From contig CANJNI010000002.1 of NCBI GenBank assembly GCA_947475995.1, forward strand, positions 153,099-217,098: a stretch of DNA of 64,000 bases. The letters run 5' to 3'. Both the position numbers and the translations under genes were made by a program. How positions within the stretch are numbered: the first letter of the stretch is position 1; every line of letters begins with the position of its first letter. This stretch comes from Beijerinckiaceae bacterium. Its GTDB lineage: Bacteria; Pseudomonadota; Alphaproteobacteria; Rhizobiales; Beijerinckiaceae. Below the pieces are notes generated by a model that worked only from the letters and a program-made list of their open reading frames with translations, ran no database searches and was not told the DNA's origin. Below are positions 43,703 to 52,351 of the stretch, one piece after another.

Positions 43703-45691
43703 TCACCAGGTAACCTTGACGCCGCCATAGATGGATCGCCCGGCTACGCCGAAATTGTAGACCTCTTCGTAACGAGCATTGGTGAGGTTTTCGAGTCGCG
43801 CGAACACAGTGACGCGGTCGTCGATCTTGTAAGATGCAAGTGCATCAAACCGCGCATAAGCGCCGAGCCGAACTGGCGGAAAGGCAAAATCAAGCCGCGG
43901 ACCGACGAAAACCATGCGGCCTTCCAGTTCGAGCTTTGCGACACCGGAATAAGTCAATGATGCCGAGGCCTGGGTGCGCGGACGTTGGAGCAGCGGTGCG
44001 CCGGCTACGAGATCGCGGGCCGCCATGTAGGTATAGGTTGCACGAGCTTTCCAGATGTCAGGCGCCAGTATCACGGTGGCGGATGCTTCCAGACCGCGTG
44101 TGTCGGCGCGTCCGACGTTATAGTAGCAACCGAATATCTGGGCTGGCGAGCAGCTTGCGACAAAGCCGAAGCCGACGAGATTCTTGTATCGATTTGCAAA
44201 CGCCGTAACGTCGACGATCACGCGACCATCAAAAAGCTTCTGTTCGACGCCGACATCGCCGCCGAGACTCTCCTCTGGCGAAAGACTTGCGCTGCCGAAC
44301 TGACTGAAGCGTTGAAACAAGGACGGAATTTTCGCGCCGGTGCCAATGCTGGCATGCAGCCTCGATCCAGTTTCCTCAAGACGGTAAGACGCCGTCGCAC
44401 GCCATGTCCCGAAAGTAGGCCCAGACGAAACCGAATCGACCCGGCCGCCGAAGCTCAGGTCCAATCGACGTCCGATTGGCAAGCGATACTGAAGAAATGC
44501 GGAATTCGTCGTCTGCTTCGCATCAACCGGCGTAAAGGAGCCAGCCGGCGCGGGGTCCTGCGACGTCCGCGCTGTTTCAACTTCGGTACGTGCCCCGAAA
44601 GTGATCACTCCGGTTGCGCCATCGAGCTTGTAGTCGCCCTGATACTCGGCCCCCTGACGGGTTCCCCGAAATCCGTTCCTGCAATCGAACGACGTGAAGA
44701 AGGCGTCGAAACAGGCTTCGGTCTGCGCGATCATGCGGTCTGTGGAATGTGCGAAGACGGTAAGTTGACTGTCGAGCGCACCGTCATCGGAAGACCATTT
44801 AAGCCGCGAGAATCCTTGCAGAATGGTCGAATTCGAATGATTGCGCGGGCTGAACACGTTGGCAGGCAGAAAAGCAAACGAATTGTCGAAACGTAACGCA
44901 TTGCTGAAGGCGGTCAGTCCGAATTCGAGCCCGGCCGAATCCGAAAGCTTGTATGAAATGCGCCCGGTGACGCCGCCTCGGTTGGTCGGGTCGCCCCACG
45001 GCAGTGGCGGCAGTGACGTCACGCCATCAGCCATGAGCAGCGGGCGCTTTATGCGATACCCGTAGCGAGGAAAACCGTCCGAGTGGATTGCGTCAATCCC
45101 GAACGAATAGTTGAATCTGTCGACACTTCCCGACACCGAAGCCCGCGAATGCAGCGTTCCATAACTGCCTGCTTCAAGCGTTACGGACTTTCTGGCAGGA
45201 CCATCGCTCCTTCGCGTGATGATGTTGATCACGCCGCCCATCGCATCGGATCCGTAAAGCGCAGATTGCGGACCGCGCAGGACTTCAATGCGTTCAATGT
45301 CGGGCGCAGACAGGTTGCCGAAATCAACTGCGCCATCAGTCGCCGTTGCGTCGCCAATGCGCACGCCGTCGACCAGAACCAGCGTCTGTCCAGGGGCCGA
45401 TCCGCGAATCGTGATGGAGGTTGCCGAACCTATGCCGCTTGCCTCGCGCACTTCGAGACCGGCCACTCCGCGCAGGGCGTCCGCTATTCCCTTTGACGAC
45501 GACTTCTCGATGGTTTCAGTGCTGATGACAGAAACCGAAGACCCCGTCTGTGAAACGGTCTGCTCGCTGCGGCTGGCCGTAACCACAATCGGGTCAAGCG
45601 GGTCCGCTTGGGCCGATAGACAGAACAACGTATTCAGCACACAACCCGCGTGCAGCAAAAAGGCCTTGGACGGCCGGACCTGATCGGACAT
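43703..45691 (-). CDS. btuB: TonB-dependent outer-membrane cobalamin receptor (BtuB-like)
   Basis: A 662-aa receptor from ATG 45691, with GGGGGAA upstream. A signal peptide (about residues 1-29) ends before DPLDPIVVTAS, which contains the TonB box. The plug domain (about 40-150) has ITIRGSAPGQTLVLVDGVR and VLRGPQSALYGSDAMGGVIN. The rest is the 22-strand barrel, ending in an aromatic residue (KVTW). The cobalamin riboswitch immediately upstream on the same strand identifies the substrate as a corrinoid. It heads the btuB-btuC-btuD transcript. Confidence 0.94.
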   Translation of the reverse strand: MSDQVRPSKAFLLHAGCVLNTLFCLSAQADPLDPIVVTASRSEQTVSQTGSSVSVISTETIEKSSSKGIADALRGVAGLEVREASGIGSATSITIRGSAPGQTLVLVDGVRIGDATATDGAVDFGNLSAPDIERIEVLRGPQSALYGSDAMGGVINIITRRSDGPARKSVTLEAGSYGTLHSRASVSGSVDRFNYSFGIDAIHSDGFPRYGYRIKRPLLMADGVTSLPPLPWGDPTNRGGVTGRISYKLSDSAGLEFGLTAFSNALRFDNSFAFLPANVFSPRNHSNSTILQGFSRLKWSSDDGALDSQLTVFAHSTDRMIAQTEACFDAFFTSFDCRNGFRGTRQGAEYQGDYKLDGATGVITFGARTEVETARTSQDPAPAGSFTPVDAKQTTNSAFLQYRLPIGRRLDLSFGGRVDSVSSGPTFGTWRATASYRLEETGSRLHASIGTGAKIPSLFQRFSQFGSASLSPEESLGGDVGVEQKLFDGRVIVDVTAFANRYKNLVGFGFVASCSPAQIFGCYYNVGRADTRGLEASATVILAPDIWKARATYTYMAARDLVAGAPLLQRPRTQASASLTYSGVAKLELEGRMVFVGPRLDFAFPPVRLGAYARFDALASYKIDDRVTVFARLENLTNARYEEVYNFGVAGRSIYGGVKVTW

Positions 45692-45738
45692 AAATTCCCC
45701 CACCGTCCCGCCGACGGCGCTTGAGTGCACGAGCCGAT

Positions 45739-45906
45739 GGCCGGTCTCCTGGCTTGCGGGTCAAGGCCTCTTCCGGTCTTCCCGGAGACTTGTTCTCCAG
45801 TGACTTTGCTCGGAAGCGGCTCGCCGCTTACAGTTGCGGGGGCAGCTGCGGAATCGGGATTTCTCCCACACCGCATTCCCGTTTCACCCCGGTTGCCCGG
45901 GGCACC
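45739..45906 (-). ncRNA. Cobalamin riboswitch upstream of btuB
   Basis: On the minus strand this region carries the AdoCbl-type aptamer signatures in order: a 5' GGTGCC (45906-45901); the strongly conserved GCCCCCGCAACTGTAAGCGG (45843-45824); AGTCACTGG (45805-45797); and the B12-box element GCAAGCCAGGAGACCGGCC (45757-45739). About 47 nt follow before the btuB ATG, holding CCGTC/GACGG that could pair, then the ribosome-binding site, but no U-tract. This suggests translational rather than terminator control. High cobalamin would shut off btuB and probably btuCD. Confidence 0.95.
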
Positions 45907-45941
45907 AACGACAATTGCAGCGTAAAGACGGATCCTCCCAC

Positions 45942-46838
45942 ATGCAACGGGAAAAGTTTCGGACGGTGGTGGGAATCAAACGGGTGGCTGGATTGCGGTC
46001 GATGCTGGTCTGCGCCTTGTTGATTCTTGCAAATTCCTATCAAGACTTGAGCTGGGCCGACGCTCCCAAACGAGTCGTATCGGCGAACCTTTGCGCCGAT
46101 CAATTGCTTCTCGCGTTGGCTGACCCCGCGCAGATCGTCTCTCTCAGCCCGTTTGCGGGCGATCCACAGATGTCGTTCATGGCTGAAGCCGCAAAGGCGT
46201 TTCCTGCCAACCGCGGCGCGGGCGAGGCGCTGATCGTGCTGCAGGCAGATCTTGTGCTGGTCGGTCCCTACGACAATCGATACACGCGCGATCTGTTGGC
46301 GGCCCGCAAGACAGAGTTTGTCGTCTTGGCCCCTTGGGACAGCATCGCTGGGGGCATAATGCAGATCCGCTATCTTGCAGCGCGCCTCGGACAATCTGCA
46401 AAGGGCGAGAGATTGATTGCCGACATAGAGCAATCGTTGGAGATGATCCGAGACATCGCCGCAAACATTCCCGGAAGCCCAAACAGCCTCGTCCTTCACC
46501 GCCGGGGCTATGTTTTCCATGCAGGGGTCACCGGCGAGATCCTCGCGCTCGCCGGCCTGCATGATGCGGCCCCGGAGCTCGGCGTGAAAGGCGGTGGATT
46601 CGTTCCCTTGGAAAGACTGCTCGTCGGCCGCCCGGACTTCCTGATTGTGGCCGGCGATGCAGCCGATGCCGAGGACCAGGGCGAAGCCATTCTTCTGCAT
46701 CCCGCCCTATTGAATTTTTTTCCGCTCGAACGGCGGTTGGTGGTGCCGGATGTCCTGACCTTGTGCGGGGGTCCGTCGACGCCCGTCTTGGCAGAGAGGA
46801 TCGCGGCGGAAATCCGCCGGAAGGTTTTGGGACACTGA
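45942..46838 (+). CDS. Cobalamin-binding periplasmic protein (BtuF-like)
   Basis: A 298-aa solute-binding protein, taking ATG 45942. An N-terminal signal peptide (hydrophobic core MLVCALLILANSY, likely cleavage after SWA near residue 39) precedes the mature domain starting DAPKRVVSANLCADQLLLAL, the usual BtuF start. The two lobes are joined by a helix around residues 150-180. It is divergent from btuB, so it lies outside the riboswitch transcript. Its stop faces cobU with a 2-bp gap. ATG 46002 is a less likely alternative start. Confidence 0.88.
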   Translation: MQREKFRTVVGIKRVAGLRSMLVCALLILANSYQDLSWADAPKRVVSANLCADQLLLALADPAQIVSLSPFAGDPQMSFMAEAAKAFPANRGAGEALIVLQADLVLVGPYDNRYTRDLLAARKTEFVVLAPWDSIAGGIMQIRYLAARLGQSAKGERLIADIEQSLEMIRDIAANIPGSPNSLVLHRRGYVFHAGVTGEILALAGLHDAAPELGVKGGGFVPLERLLVGRPDFLIVAGDAADAEDQGEAILLHPALLNFFPLERRLVVPDVLTLCGGPSTPVLAERIAAEIRRKVLGH

Positions 46839-46840
46839 CG

Positions 46841-47365
46841 CTAACCCTTGAGGCGCAGGCTCAACCCGGCGACCACAAGCTCAACCCGGTCACACGCAGC
46901 CGCCATGCTCTGATTCAGGCTCCCTTGCGCGTCCCGGAACTGCCTCCCGAGGGGGGTGTCCGGAACGATCCCCCATCCGACCTCGTTCGCAACGAACATC
47001 ACAGGGCCCGCCGATCGCGTGGCGCAGTCGGCCAGCCGGGCGACTTCCGGCTCCCATGGCCGTTCAGCAAACATGAGATTCGCCAGCCAGAATGTCAGGC
47101 AATCAACGACCACAACTCGCCCTTCGCTGCTGACGGACCCCAGCGTCTCCACAAGACGCAGCGGCTCCTCGATTGTCCGCCATCGGTGAGAACGCTCTTG
47201 CCGATGCCGCGCAATCCGTTCGGCCATTTCCTGATCGCCTGCGGTTGCGGTCGCAACGAAGATCGGGGAAAGGGAGCTTTCTTCTGCAAGCGCCAGCGCG
47301 CGGCTGCTTTTGCCCGAACGCGCCCCGCCGAGCAGGAGTGTGGATCTGGGGCCGTCGTATGCCAT
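46841..47365 (-). CDS. cobU: Adenosylcobinamide kinase/guanylyltransferase CobU (CobP)
   Basis: A 174-aa bifunctional enzyme from ATG 47365 (MAYDGPRSTLLLGGARSGKS). Walker A GGARSGKS is at 13-20, followed by VATATAGDQEM and the RHRQERSHRWRTIEEP segment with the guanylyl-accepting His. VVVDCLTFWLANL and ANEVGWGIVP are also diagnostic. It phosphorylates and guanylylates adenosylcobinamide in nucleotide-loop assembly. Location beside btu genes suggests corrinoid salvage. No other cob genes are in the window. It diverges from the aminotransferase across 79 bp. Confidence 0.94.
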   Translation of the reverse strand: MAYDGPRSTLLLGGARSGKSSRALALAEESSLSPIFVATATAGDQEMAERIARHRQERSHRWRTIEEPLRLVETLGSVSSEGRVVVVDCLTFWLANLMFAERPWEPEVARLADCATRSAGPVMFVANEVGWGIVPDTPLGRQFRDAQGSLNQSMAAACDRVELVVAGLSLRLKG

Positions 47366-47444
47366 TGCGGATGCTCCGGAAGTCCGCTCTTCATAGCTCG
47401 AATGATCAATGCTAGGAATCACACATCGAGCTTCCGGAACCGCG

Positions 47445-48617
47445 ATGAATTCCGTTTTCTCCCAGCTTCCAACCACCATTTTCGAGGTCATGTCCGGCCT
47501 CGCCCGCGACCACAAGGCCATCAATCTCGGGCAGGGTTTCCCGGATGATCCGGGCCCCGATGACGTGCGGCGGAAGGCGGCAGACGCAGTTCTGAATGGA
47601 TACAATCAGTATCCTTCCATGATGGGGCTTCCGGAGTTGCGGCAGGCGATCGCCGATCACTACCGGCGGTTCCAGAAAGCCGATCTTGATCCGGATCGCG
47701 AGGTTCTGGTGACATCCGGCGCAACCGAAGCAATCGCCGGCGCCCTGTTCGCCTTGATCGAACAGGGAGACGAGGTCGTTCTGTTCCAACCGACCTACGA
47801 CGCTTACGTGCCTCTGGTGAAACGCGCCGGCGGAGTTCCCAAGTTCGTCAATCTGAGACCTCCGCACTGGACTTTCACGGAGGAGGATCTGGCTGCGGCC
47901 TTCTCGGCCCGGACGCGCGTCGTCATTTTCAACAATCCACTGAACCCGTGCGGCGTCGTCTACTCGCGCGCGCAACTGGAACTGCTGGCGAGCTTCTGTA
48001 TCCGGCATGATGTAGTCGCCATATGCGATGAGGTCTGGGAGCATCTCGTATTCGACGGTCGCAGTCATGTTTCGATGCTGTCCATCCCGGGGATGCGGGA
48101 ACGCACCGTCAAGATCGGTTCGGCCGGCAAAATCTTCTCCCTGACGGGTTGGAAGGTCGGGCTCGTTGCAGCAGCCCCCGACCTGATGAAAGTATTGGCC
48201 AAGGCGCACCAGTTCCTGACCTTCACGACACCGCCAAACCTGCAGGTTGCGGTGGCCTATGGGCTTGGCAAGGACGACGCCTATTTCGCAAATATGCGCA
48301 TGGAATTTCAGCGAAGCCGCGACCGGCTGTCCTATGGGCTTTCGGAGCGTGGTTTCTCGGTGATGCCAAGCGAGGGCACGTATTTCGTGACAGTTGACCT
48401 GTCCGGGTTCGGCTTGAAGGACGATGCAGTCTTTTGCCGGGAACTGGTGCTGAAGCGCGGCGTTGCCGCAATTCCGGTGTCGGCCTTCTACACAATCAAC
48501 CCGGTGCGCCATGTCGTCCGCTTCTGCTTCGCCAAGCATGATGCAACGCTCGACGCCGCCCTTGAACGGCTGGAAAACATGCAATCCTTTATCGACGGAC
48601 TGGGAAATTCGCCGTGA
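47445..48617 (+). CDS. PLP-dependent aminotransferase, class I/II (methionine/kynurenine-type)
   Basis: A 390-aa fold-type I aminotransferase from ATG 47445. Conserved features are NLGQGFPDDPGP (residues 27-38), the NPLNPCG segment with the cofactor-binding Asn, CDEVWEHLVFDG with the PLP Asp, and the lysine-bearing SAGKIFSLTGWKVG. The pattern resembles YbdL/kynurenine aminotransferases that use methionine or aromatic amino acids. Substrate is uncertain. It overlaps the next gene by 4 bp (GTGA), implying coupled expression with a polyamine-type binding protein. Confidence 0.88.
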   Translation: MNSVFSQLPTTIFEVMSGLARDHKAINLGQGFPDDPGPDDVRRKAADAVLNGYNQYPSMMGLPELRQAIADHYRRFQKADLDPDREVLVTSGATEAIAGALFALIEQGDEVVLFQPTYDAYVPLVKRAGGVPKFVNLRPPHWTFTEEDLAAAFSARTRVVIFNNPLNPCGVVYSRAQLELLASFCIRHDVVAICDEVWEHLVFDGRSHVSMLSIPGMRERTVKIGSAGKIFSLTGWKVGLVAAAPDLMKVLAKAHQFLTFTTPPNLQVAVAYGLGKDDAYFANMRMEFQRSRDRLSYGLSERGFSVMPSEGTYFVTVDLSGFGLKDDAVFCRELVLKRGVAAIPVSAFYTINPVRHVVRFCFAKHDATLDAALERLENMQSFIDGLGNSP

Positions 48618-49699
48618 AAAAGTGTCTCCAGATCGCCGCCGCCACATTGGCGCTCACCACGACAGCCTTTGCCCAGGGTCGATCAGTCAATGTCTATAAC
48701 TGGTCTGACTATATCGACCCGGGCGTGCTCGACGACTTTACGCGCGAAACCGGAATCCGCGTCGTCTACGATACTTACGATTCGAATGAGACGCTGGAGA
48801 CCAAGCTGCTGGCCGGCAAGACGGGCTATGACATCGTGGTGCCGTCGGCGACTTTCCTGCAAAGGCAAATTCAGATCGGCGTCTATCAGAAGCTCGACAA
48901 GTCGAAGCTTCCAAATCTCGCAAATCTCAATGCAGACATTACCGGTCGTCTGGCGGTCTACGATCCCGGCAATCTCTATTCGGTGAACTACATGTGGTTC
49001 ACCACAGGCATCGCCTTCAACGTCGCCAAGGCAAAGGCCCGAATTGGCGACAAGAGTCCGGACTCATGGGATCTGGTCTACAAGCCGGAGAACCTGCGCA
49101 AATTTGCTGATTGCGGAGTTTATTTTCTGGACAGCCCGGAAGATATTTTTTCGACAGCCCTGCGTTCCATCGGGGTGAATCCCGACTCAAAAAATCCTGC
49201 AGACATTCGAAAGGCCGCCGACACGATCATTCGTGTCAAACCGAGCGTGAAAAAATTTCATTCATCCGAATACATCAATGCTCTTGCGAGCGGCGACATC
49301 TGTCTGGCGGTCGGTTGGGCCGGAGACAGCTTTCAGGCGCGCAACCGCGCGCAGGAAGCGCGCAACGGTGTTGAAATCGATTACGTCATTCCGAAAGAGG
49401 GAACCCTGATCTCTCTCGACAATCTTGCGATCCCGAAAGATGCCGAACGTGTCGCCGAGGCACATGCGTTGATCGACTATCTCCTGCGACCCGAGGTCGC
49501 GGCGCGTAATTCCAAAGTGACCAATTTCGCCAATCCGGTCGATGCATCGAAAAAGTTTCTGCCACCGGAGATTGTCGCGAATAAATCGATTTATCCTGAC
49601 GATGCCGTCATGAAGCGCATTTTCACGGTTTCGGCGAAGGATCAGGCCACCCAGAAGGTCATCACCCGCGAATGGACGCGGGTGAAAACCGGACGGTAG
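48614..49699 (+). CDS. Polyamine ABC transporter substrate-binding protein (PotF/PotD-like)
   Basis: A 361-aa periplasmic protein. The signal peptide is MKKCLQIAAATLALTTTAFA with cleavage near residue 20. The mature start VNVYNWSDYIDPGVLDDFTR is characteristic of PotF/PotD proteins, as is the YDIVVPSATFL segment. The acidic and aromatic binding-site residues seem retained (NWSDYI, GWAGDSFQA). GTG 48614 overlaps the aminotransferase stop. No potGHI permease or ATPase genes are adjacent, so it is an orphan. It converges on dnaA with 3 bp between stops. Confidence 0.9.
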   Translation: MKKCLQIAAATLALTTTAFAQGRSVNVYNWSDYIDPGVLDDFTRETGIRVVYDTYDSNETLETKLLAGKTGYDIVVPSATFLQRQIQIGVYQKLDKSKLPNLANLNADITGRLAVYDPGNLYSVNYMWFTTGIAFNVAKAKARIGDKSPDSWDLVYKPENLRKFADCGVYFLDSPEDIFSTALRSIGVNPDSKNPADIRKAADTIIRVKPSVKKFHSSEYINALASGDICLAVGWAGDSFQARNRAQEARNGVEIDYVIPKEGTLISLDNLAIPKDAERVAEAHALIDYLLRPEVAARNSKVTNFANPVDASKKFLPPEIVANKSIYPDDAVMKRIFTVSAKDQATQKVITREWTRVKTGR

Positions 49700-49702
49700 A
49701 CT

Positions 49703-51244
49703 TCAGTCGGTCAGAATGCGCTTCAGCAGTTCGATGACTTCGGCGAGCGAGGCGTCCTTCCCCGCGAGGCCATCGATCTTGCGCACGGCATGGAGGACGG
49801 TCGTATGATCGCGTCCACCAAAACGGCGGCCGATTTCAGGAAGAGACCGCAACGTCAGCACCTTTGAAAGGTACATGGCGATTTGACGCGGGCGAACGAC
49901 GGCGGCAGTCCGGCGCGCCGAGAGCAGATCCGAGCGGCTGACATTGTAATGAGACGCCACCAGCTTCTGGATATCCTCAATCTTGACCCGCTTGGGCTCG
50001 CGCGAACGGACCAGATCGCTGATGGCGATCTCGGCCGTTTCAGTTGTCAAAGGGGTGCCGGTCAGGGTGGTGTGGGCAAGAAGTCGATTCACCGCGCCAT
50101 CTAGATCACGTCCATTGGTTCGCAGGGTCTTCGCCAAGTAGGCCACAATCGGAGCCGGGACATCGAATCCTGCTTGGGTCTTCTGAGCGTTTGCTATGCG
50201 GGCTTCGAGAATCTTGACGCGCAACGTCTCGTCGAGCGGTCCCATCTCGACCGACAGCCCGCCCGCCAAACGCGACCGCACGCGCTCGTCCAGACTTTCG
50301 AGCTCAGCAGGCGGACGATCCGCCGCTGTCACCACCTGACGGCCCGCGTCGATCAGCGAATTCAACGTATGGCAGAACTCCTGCTGAATCTGCTTTCCCT
50401 GCAGGAACTGGATGTCGTCGATAATGAGCAGATCAATGCCGCGCAGTTTCTCCTTGAAGGCAATCGCGGTCTGCGACTTCAGCGCAGACACGAAGCCATA
50501 CATGAACTTCTCGGCGGTGAGGTAGATCACACGTCGCCCTGAGGCTGTGACGCCGTGGGCAATCGCCTGCAGAAGGTGCGTCTTGCCGAGACCAACCGCC
50601 GCATGAACGTAAAGAGGATTGTAGCGCACCGCATTTGGACCGGTTTCGACCATCCGCAAGGCAGCCGCATGCGCCAGTTGGTTCGAGCGACCGACCAGAA
50701 ATGAATCGAACGTCAACCGCGCGTCGAGCGGCGATCCGGACAGGCCTCCAACGCCCTTGTCCCAACTGCGCAGCGGCGATGCAGAATTGATGGCCGCAAC
50801 TTCACGCAACGGAATGTTGCCCGCGCCTGCTCGATCGGAAGCAACGCTGCTCCGCATCGAAGTCGACGCACTGGTCAGCGATTTGGCTGATGCAGGCAAG
50901 GCGGAATCGAGCGGCCGTGCAGCCATGGCGCGGCCCGACGTTCGAACACCCACTGACACGCGCTCGATTCCCTCGAACTCCGTCGCCAGTGTGGTCCGGA
51001 TGCGGTCGAGATAATGGGAATCGATCCAGCTTTTCAAAAAGCGGGTAGGCACTGTGAGATATGCAACGCCATCTCGCATCTGTTCTAGTTCAAGCCGCGC
51101 GAACCACGAGTTGAACACATCATCGCCCAGCTCGGCCCGCAGCCGCTGTGTAACGCGCGACCATCCACCGCGGTCAACGGAATCGCCATCGCCCAGTGGG
51201 CGAGTCGCGGATGTCAAAATGTCCTGCATGTGCGTGGCCGCCAT
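49703..51244 (-). CDS. dnaA: Chromosomal replication initiator protein DnaA
   Basis: A 513-aa DnaA from ATG 51244, which has GAGAAA upstream. The frame is open to ATG 51343 (546 aa), and ATG 51229 is also possible; the shorter starts better fit family length. Domain I begins [20 protein letters not shown], domain II is a Ser/Ala-rich linker, the AAA+ domain has Walker [10 protein letters not shown] and Walker [14 protein letters not shown], and domain IV ends with the DnaA-box-binding [15 protein letters not shown]. It initiates replication at oriC. The upstream gap is rich in GANTC sites, as in other alphaproteobacteria where CcrM methylation tunes dnaA. Confidence 0.96.
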   Translation of the reverse strand: MAATHMQDILTSATRPLGDGDSVDRGGWSRVTQRLRAELGDDVFNSWFARLELEQMRDGVAYLTVPTRFLKSWIDSHYLDRIRTTLATEFEGIERVSVGVRTSGRAMAARPLDSALPASAKSLTSASTSMRSSVASDRAGAGNIPLREVAAINSASPLRSWDKGVGGLSGSPLDARLTFDSFLVGRSNQLAHAAALRMVETGPNAVRYNPLYVHAAVGLGKTHLLQAIAHGVTASGRRVIYLTAEKFMYGFVSALKSQTAIAFKEKLRGIDLLIIDDIQFLQGKQIQQEFCHTLNSLIDAGRQVVTAADRPPAELESLDERVRSRLAGGLSVEMGPLDETLRVKILEARIANAQKTQAGFDVPAPIVAYLAKTLRTNGRDLDGAVNRLLAHTTLTGTPLTTETAEIAISDLVRSREPKRVKIEDIQKLVASHYNVSRSDLLSARRTAAVVRPRQIAMYLSKVLTLRSLPEIGRRFGGRDHTTVLHAVRKIDGLAGKDASLAEVIELLKRILTD

Positions 51245-51956
51245 CTGTTTCTCGTTGTTGCCAAGGGCCAATTGCAAAATTGGGTCCAAATTCGAGCGAA
51301 ATTCGGATTCGCCGTCAGGGTCGAAACCCCGCAGGTTCGCCATGTCTGGTGAACGCCTTGCAGCTCACTGAAGACATGACTCCTCCTGCGCGCGAATGCG
51401 CGTTCCTTCGACAAAAATTGCAGACCAGGCGATTACCGCAGCTCGCGCCCTGGCCCCGGAAGAAAAGAACCGCCACATTCGCCATGACCGGTCCCGGAAT
51501 GATCCGGCTCCGAGCATCATGTGCAAAAGCCCCGCAGCAGCTCTTGTTTCTTCGTTGTTAAACTTTTAGCGCTGGGTTCATCGAGGCGCAACGTATGCAT
51601 GCCGGTGAGACTGGCGAACGCATCAGCGTATGCGTGAAAAATCGTGCCGGGATTCATGTTGACGTCGCCAAGCGCTTGAATCGTGAGCCAGACCGGGACG
51701 ATTCAATTTTCGAATCCACGAATTGAAATTGCGGCGATCAGGACGAGCTGTTCGAGCCGGAAGGGGAGTCAAGCCGTCCGGTTTCTCGGCGTTTGTTTGC
51801 TTGGACCGCAACCCGTTGAATTTCGTCAGAAATGCTTGCGCGGCGTTTCGGCCGGATTCAAAAAAACGCCTGTTGTATTTTTACATCGAATACACGGCCC
51901 GGAATCAAAAAGGCCCGGTCGGAGACCGGGCCTTCAAAAACCGGAAACGAGCCGGA
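51245..51956 (-). promoter_or_regulatory. dnaA upstream region with seven GANTC sites (no gene seen)
   Basis: This 0.7-kb gap between dnaA and rpsT holds no convincing gene. Seven GANTC motifs lie within about 256 bp: 51651, 51678, 51700, 51712, 51766, 51855 and 51902 (first base). A perfect palindrome ACGCAT-N6-ATGCGT spans 51618-51635. A possible minus-strand promoter is TTGCGC (51591-51586), 17 bp, TAAAAG (51568-51563). A bulged inverted repeat TCAATTTTCG/CGAATTGA surrounds the GANTC at 51712. I found no good DnaA boxes, so it looks more like a dnaA control region than an origin. Confidence 0.6.
51910..51934 (-). terminator. rpsT intrinsic terminator
   Basis: AAGGCCCGGTC (51910-51920) and GACCGGGCCTT (51924-51934) form a perfect 11-bp stem with a 3-nt loop. 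Read on the minus strand, the stem is followed by a run of T (51909-51907 plus paired T). It lies 22 bp past the rpsT stop. The A-rich flank on the other side means it could also act on the plus strand. Confidence 0.85.
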
Positions 51957-52223
51957 TTACTTCGCCAGCTGTTTCACGCGCGCGGTGAGGCGGGAAACCT
52001 TGCGGCTGGCGGTGTTCTTGTGAACGATGCCCTTCTGGGCGGCGCGCATTATCAAAGGCTCTGCTTCGCTCAAGGCGGTCTGTGCAACCGACGCATCGCC
52101 GGCCGCAAGAGCTTCTTCGACCTTGCGGATATAGGTGCGCATCTGGCTGCGACGCGAACGGTTCACGGCCGTGCGGCGAGCAATCTTCCTGACAGCCTTC
52201 TTGGCCGAACTCGTATTCGCCAT
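51957..52223 (-). CDS. rpsT: 30S ribosomal protein S20
   Basis: An 88-aa, highly basic protein starting [17 protein letters not shown] at ATG 52223; the longer open frame is not used. The helical bundle of S20 and the [20 protein letters not shown] segment are clear. S20 binds 16S rRNA early in 30S assembly. It faces the dnaA control region, an association found widely in Rhizobiales. It has its own promoter, leader hairpin and terminator. Confidence 0.97.
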   Translation of the reverse strand: MANTSSAKKAVRKIARRTAVNRSRRSQMRTYIRKVEEALAAGDASVAQTALSEAEPLIMRAAQKGIVHKNTASRKVSRLTARVKQLAK

Positions 52224-52271
52224 GGATATTCCCCGGACGAGCCCCAGAACGCGGGCGCTCAAAACAAAAGG

Positions 52272-52289
52272 CGGCGCCCCATGGCGCCG
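52272..52289 (-). terminator. Terminator-like hairpin between rpsT promoter and gene
   Basis: CGGCGCC (52272-52278) and GGCGCCG (52283-52289) form a 7-bp GC stem with a 4-nt loop, followed on the minus strand by CCTTTTGTTTTG. It can end the upstream TSUP transcript. It also lies downstream of the predicted rpsT promoter, so it would be in the rpsT leader. Confidence 0.65.
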
Positions 52290-52299
52290 TGCTGGGCGG

Positions 52300-52329
52300 C
52301 TTATAGCTTCAGGTCTGCGCGCGCGTCAA
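52300..52329 (-). promoter_or_regulatory. Predicted sigma-70-type promoter of rpsT
   Basis: On the minus strand TTGACG (52329-52324) and TATAAG (52305-52300) are separated by 18 bp, five of six consensus bases at each element. Transcription should begin near 52293-52295, about 70 nt upstream of the rpsT ATG. Confidence 0.6.
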
Positions 52330-52351
52330 TGCCCGCCTGCAAAATTCAGCC

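Noticed and set aside
45834..45941. A longer btuF reading frame starting inside the riboswitch DNA
   Set aside because: The upstream residues are not signal-like, and ATG 45942 gives a normal signal peptide.
47412..48647. A 411-codon open frame antisense to the aminotransferase gene
   Set aside because: The translation has no recognisable domain, and the opposite strand encodes a complete PLP enzyme.
51245..51956. An oriC next to dnaA
   Set aside because: No DnaA-box cluster or strong AT-rich unwinding region was found; gene polarity and synteny favour the hemE-ppsR gap. It was kept as a control region instead.
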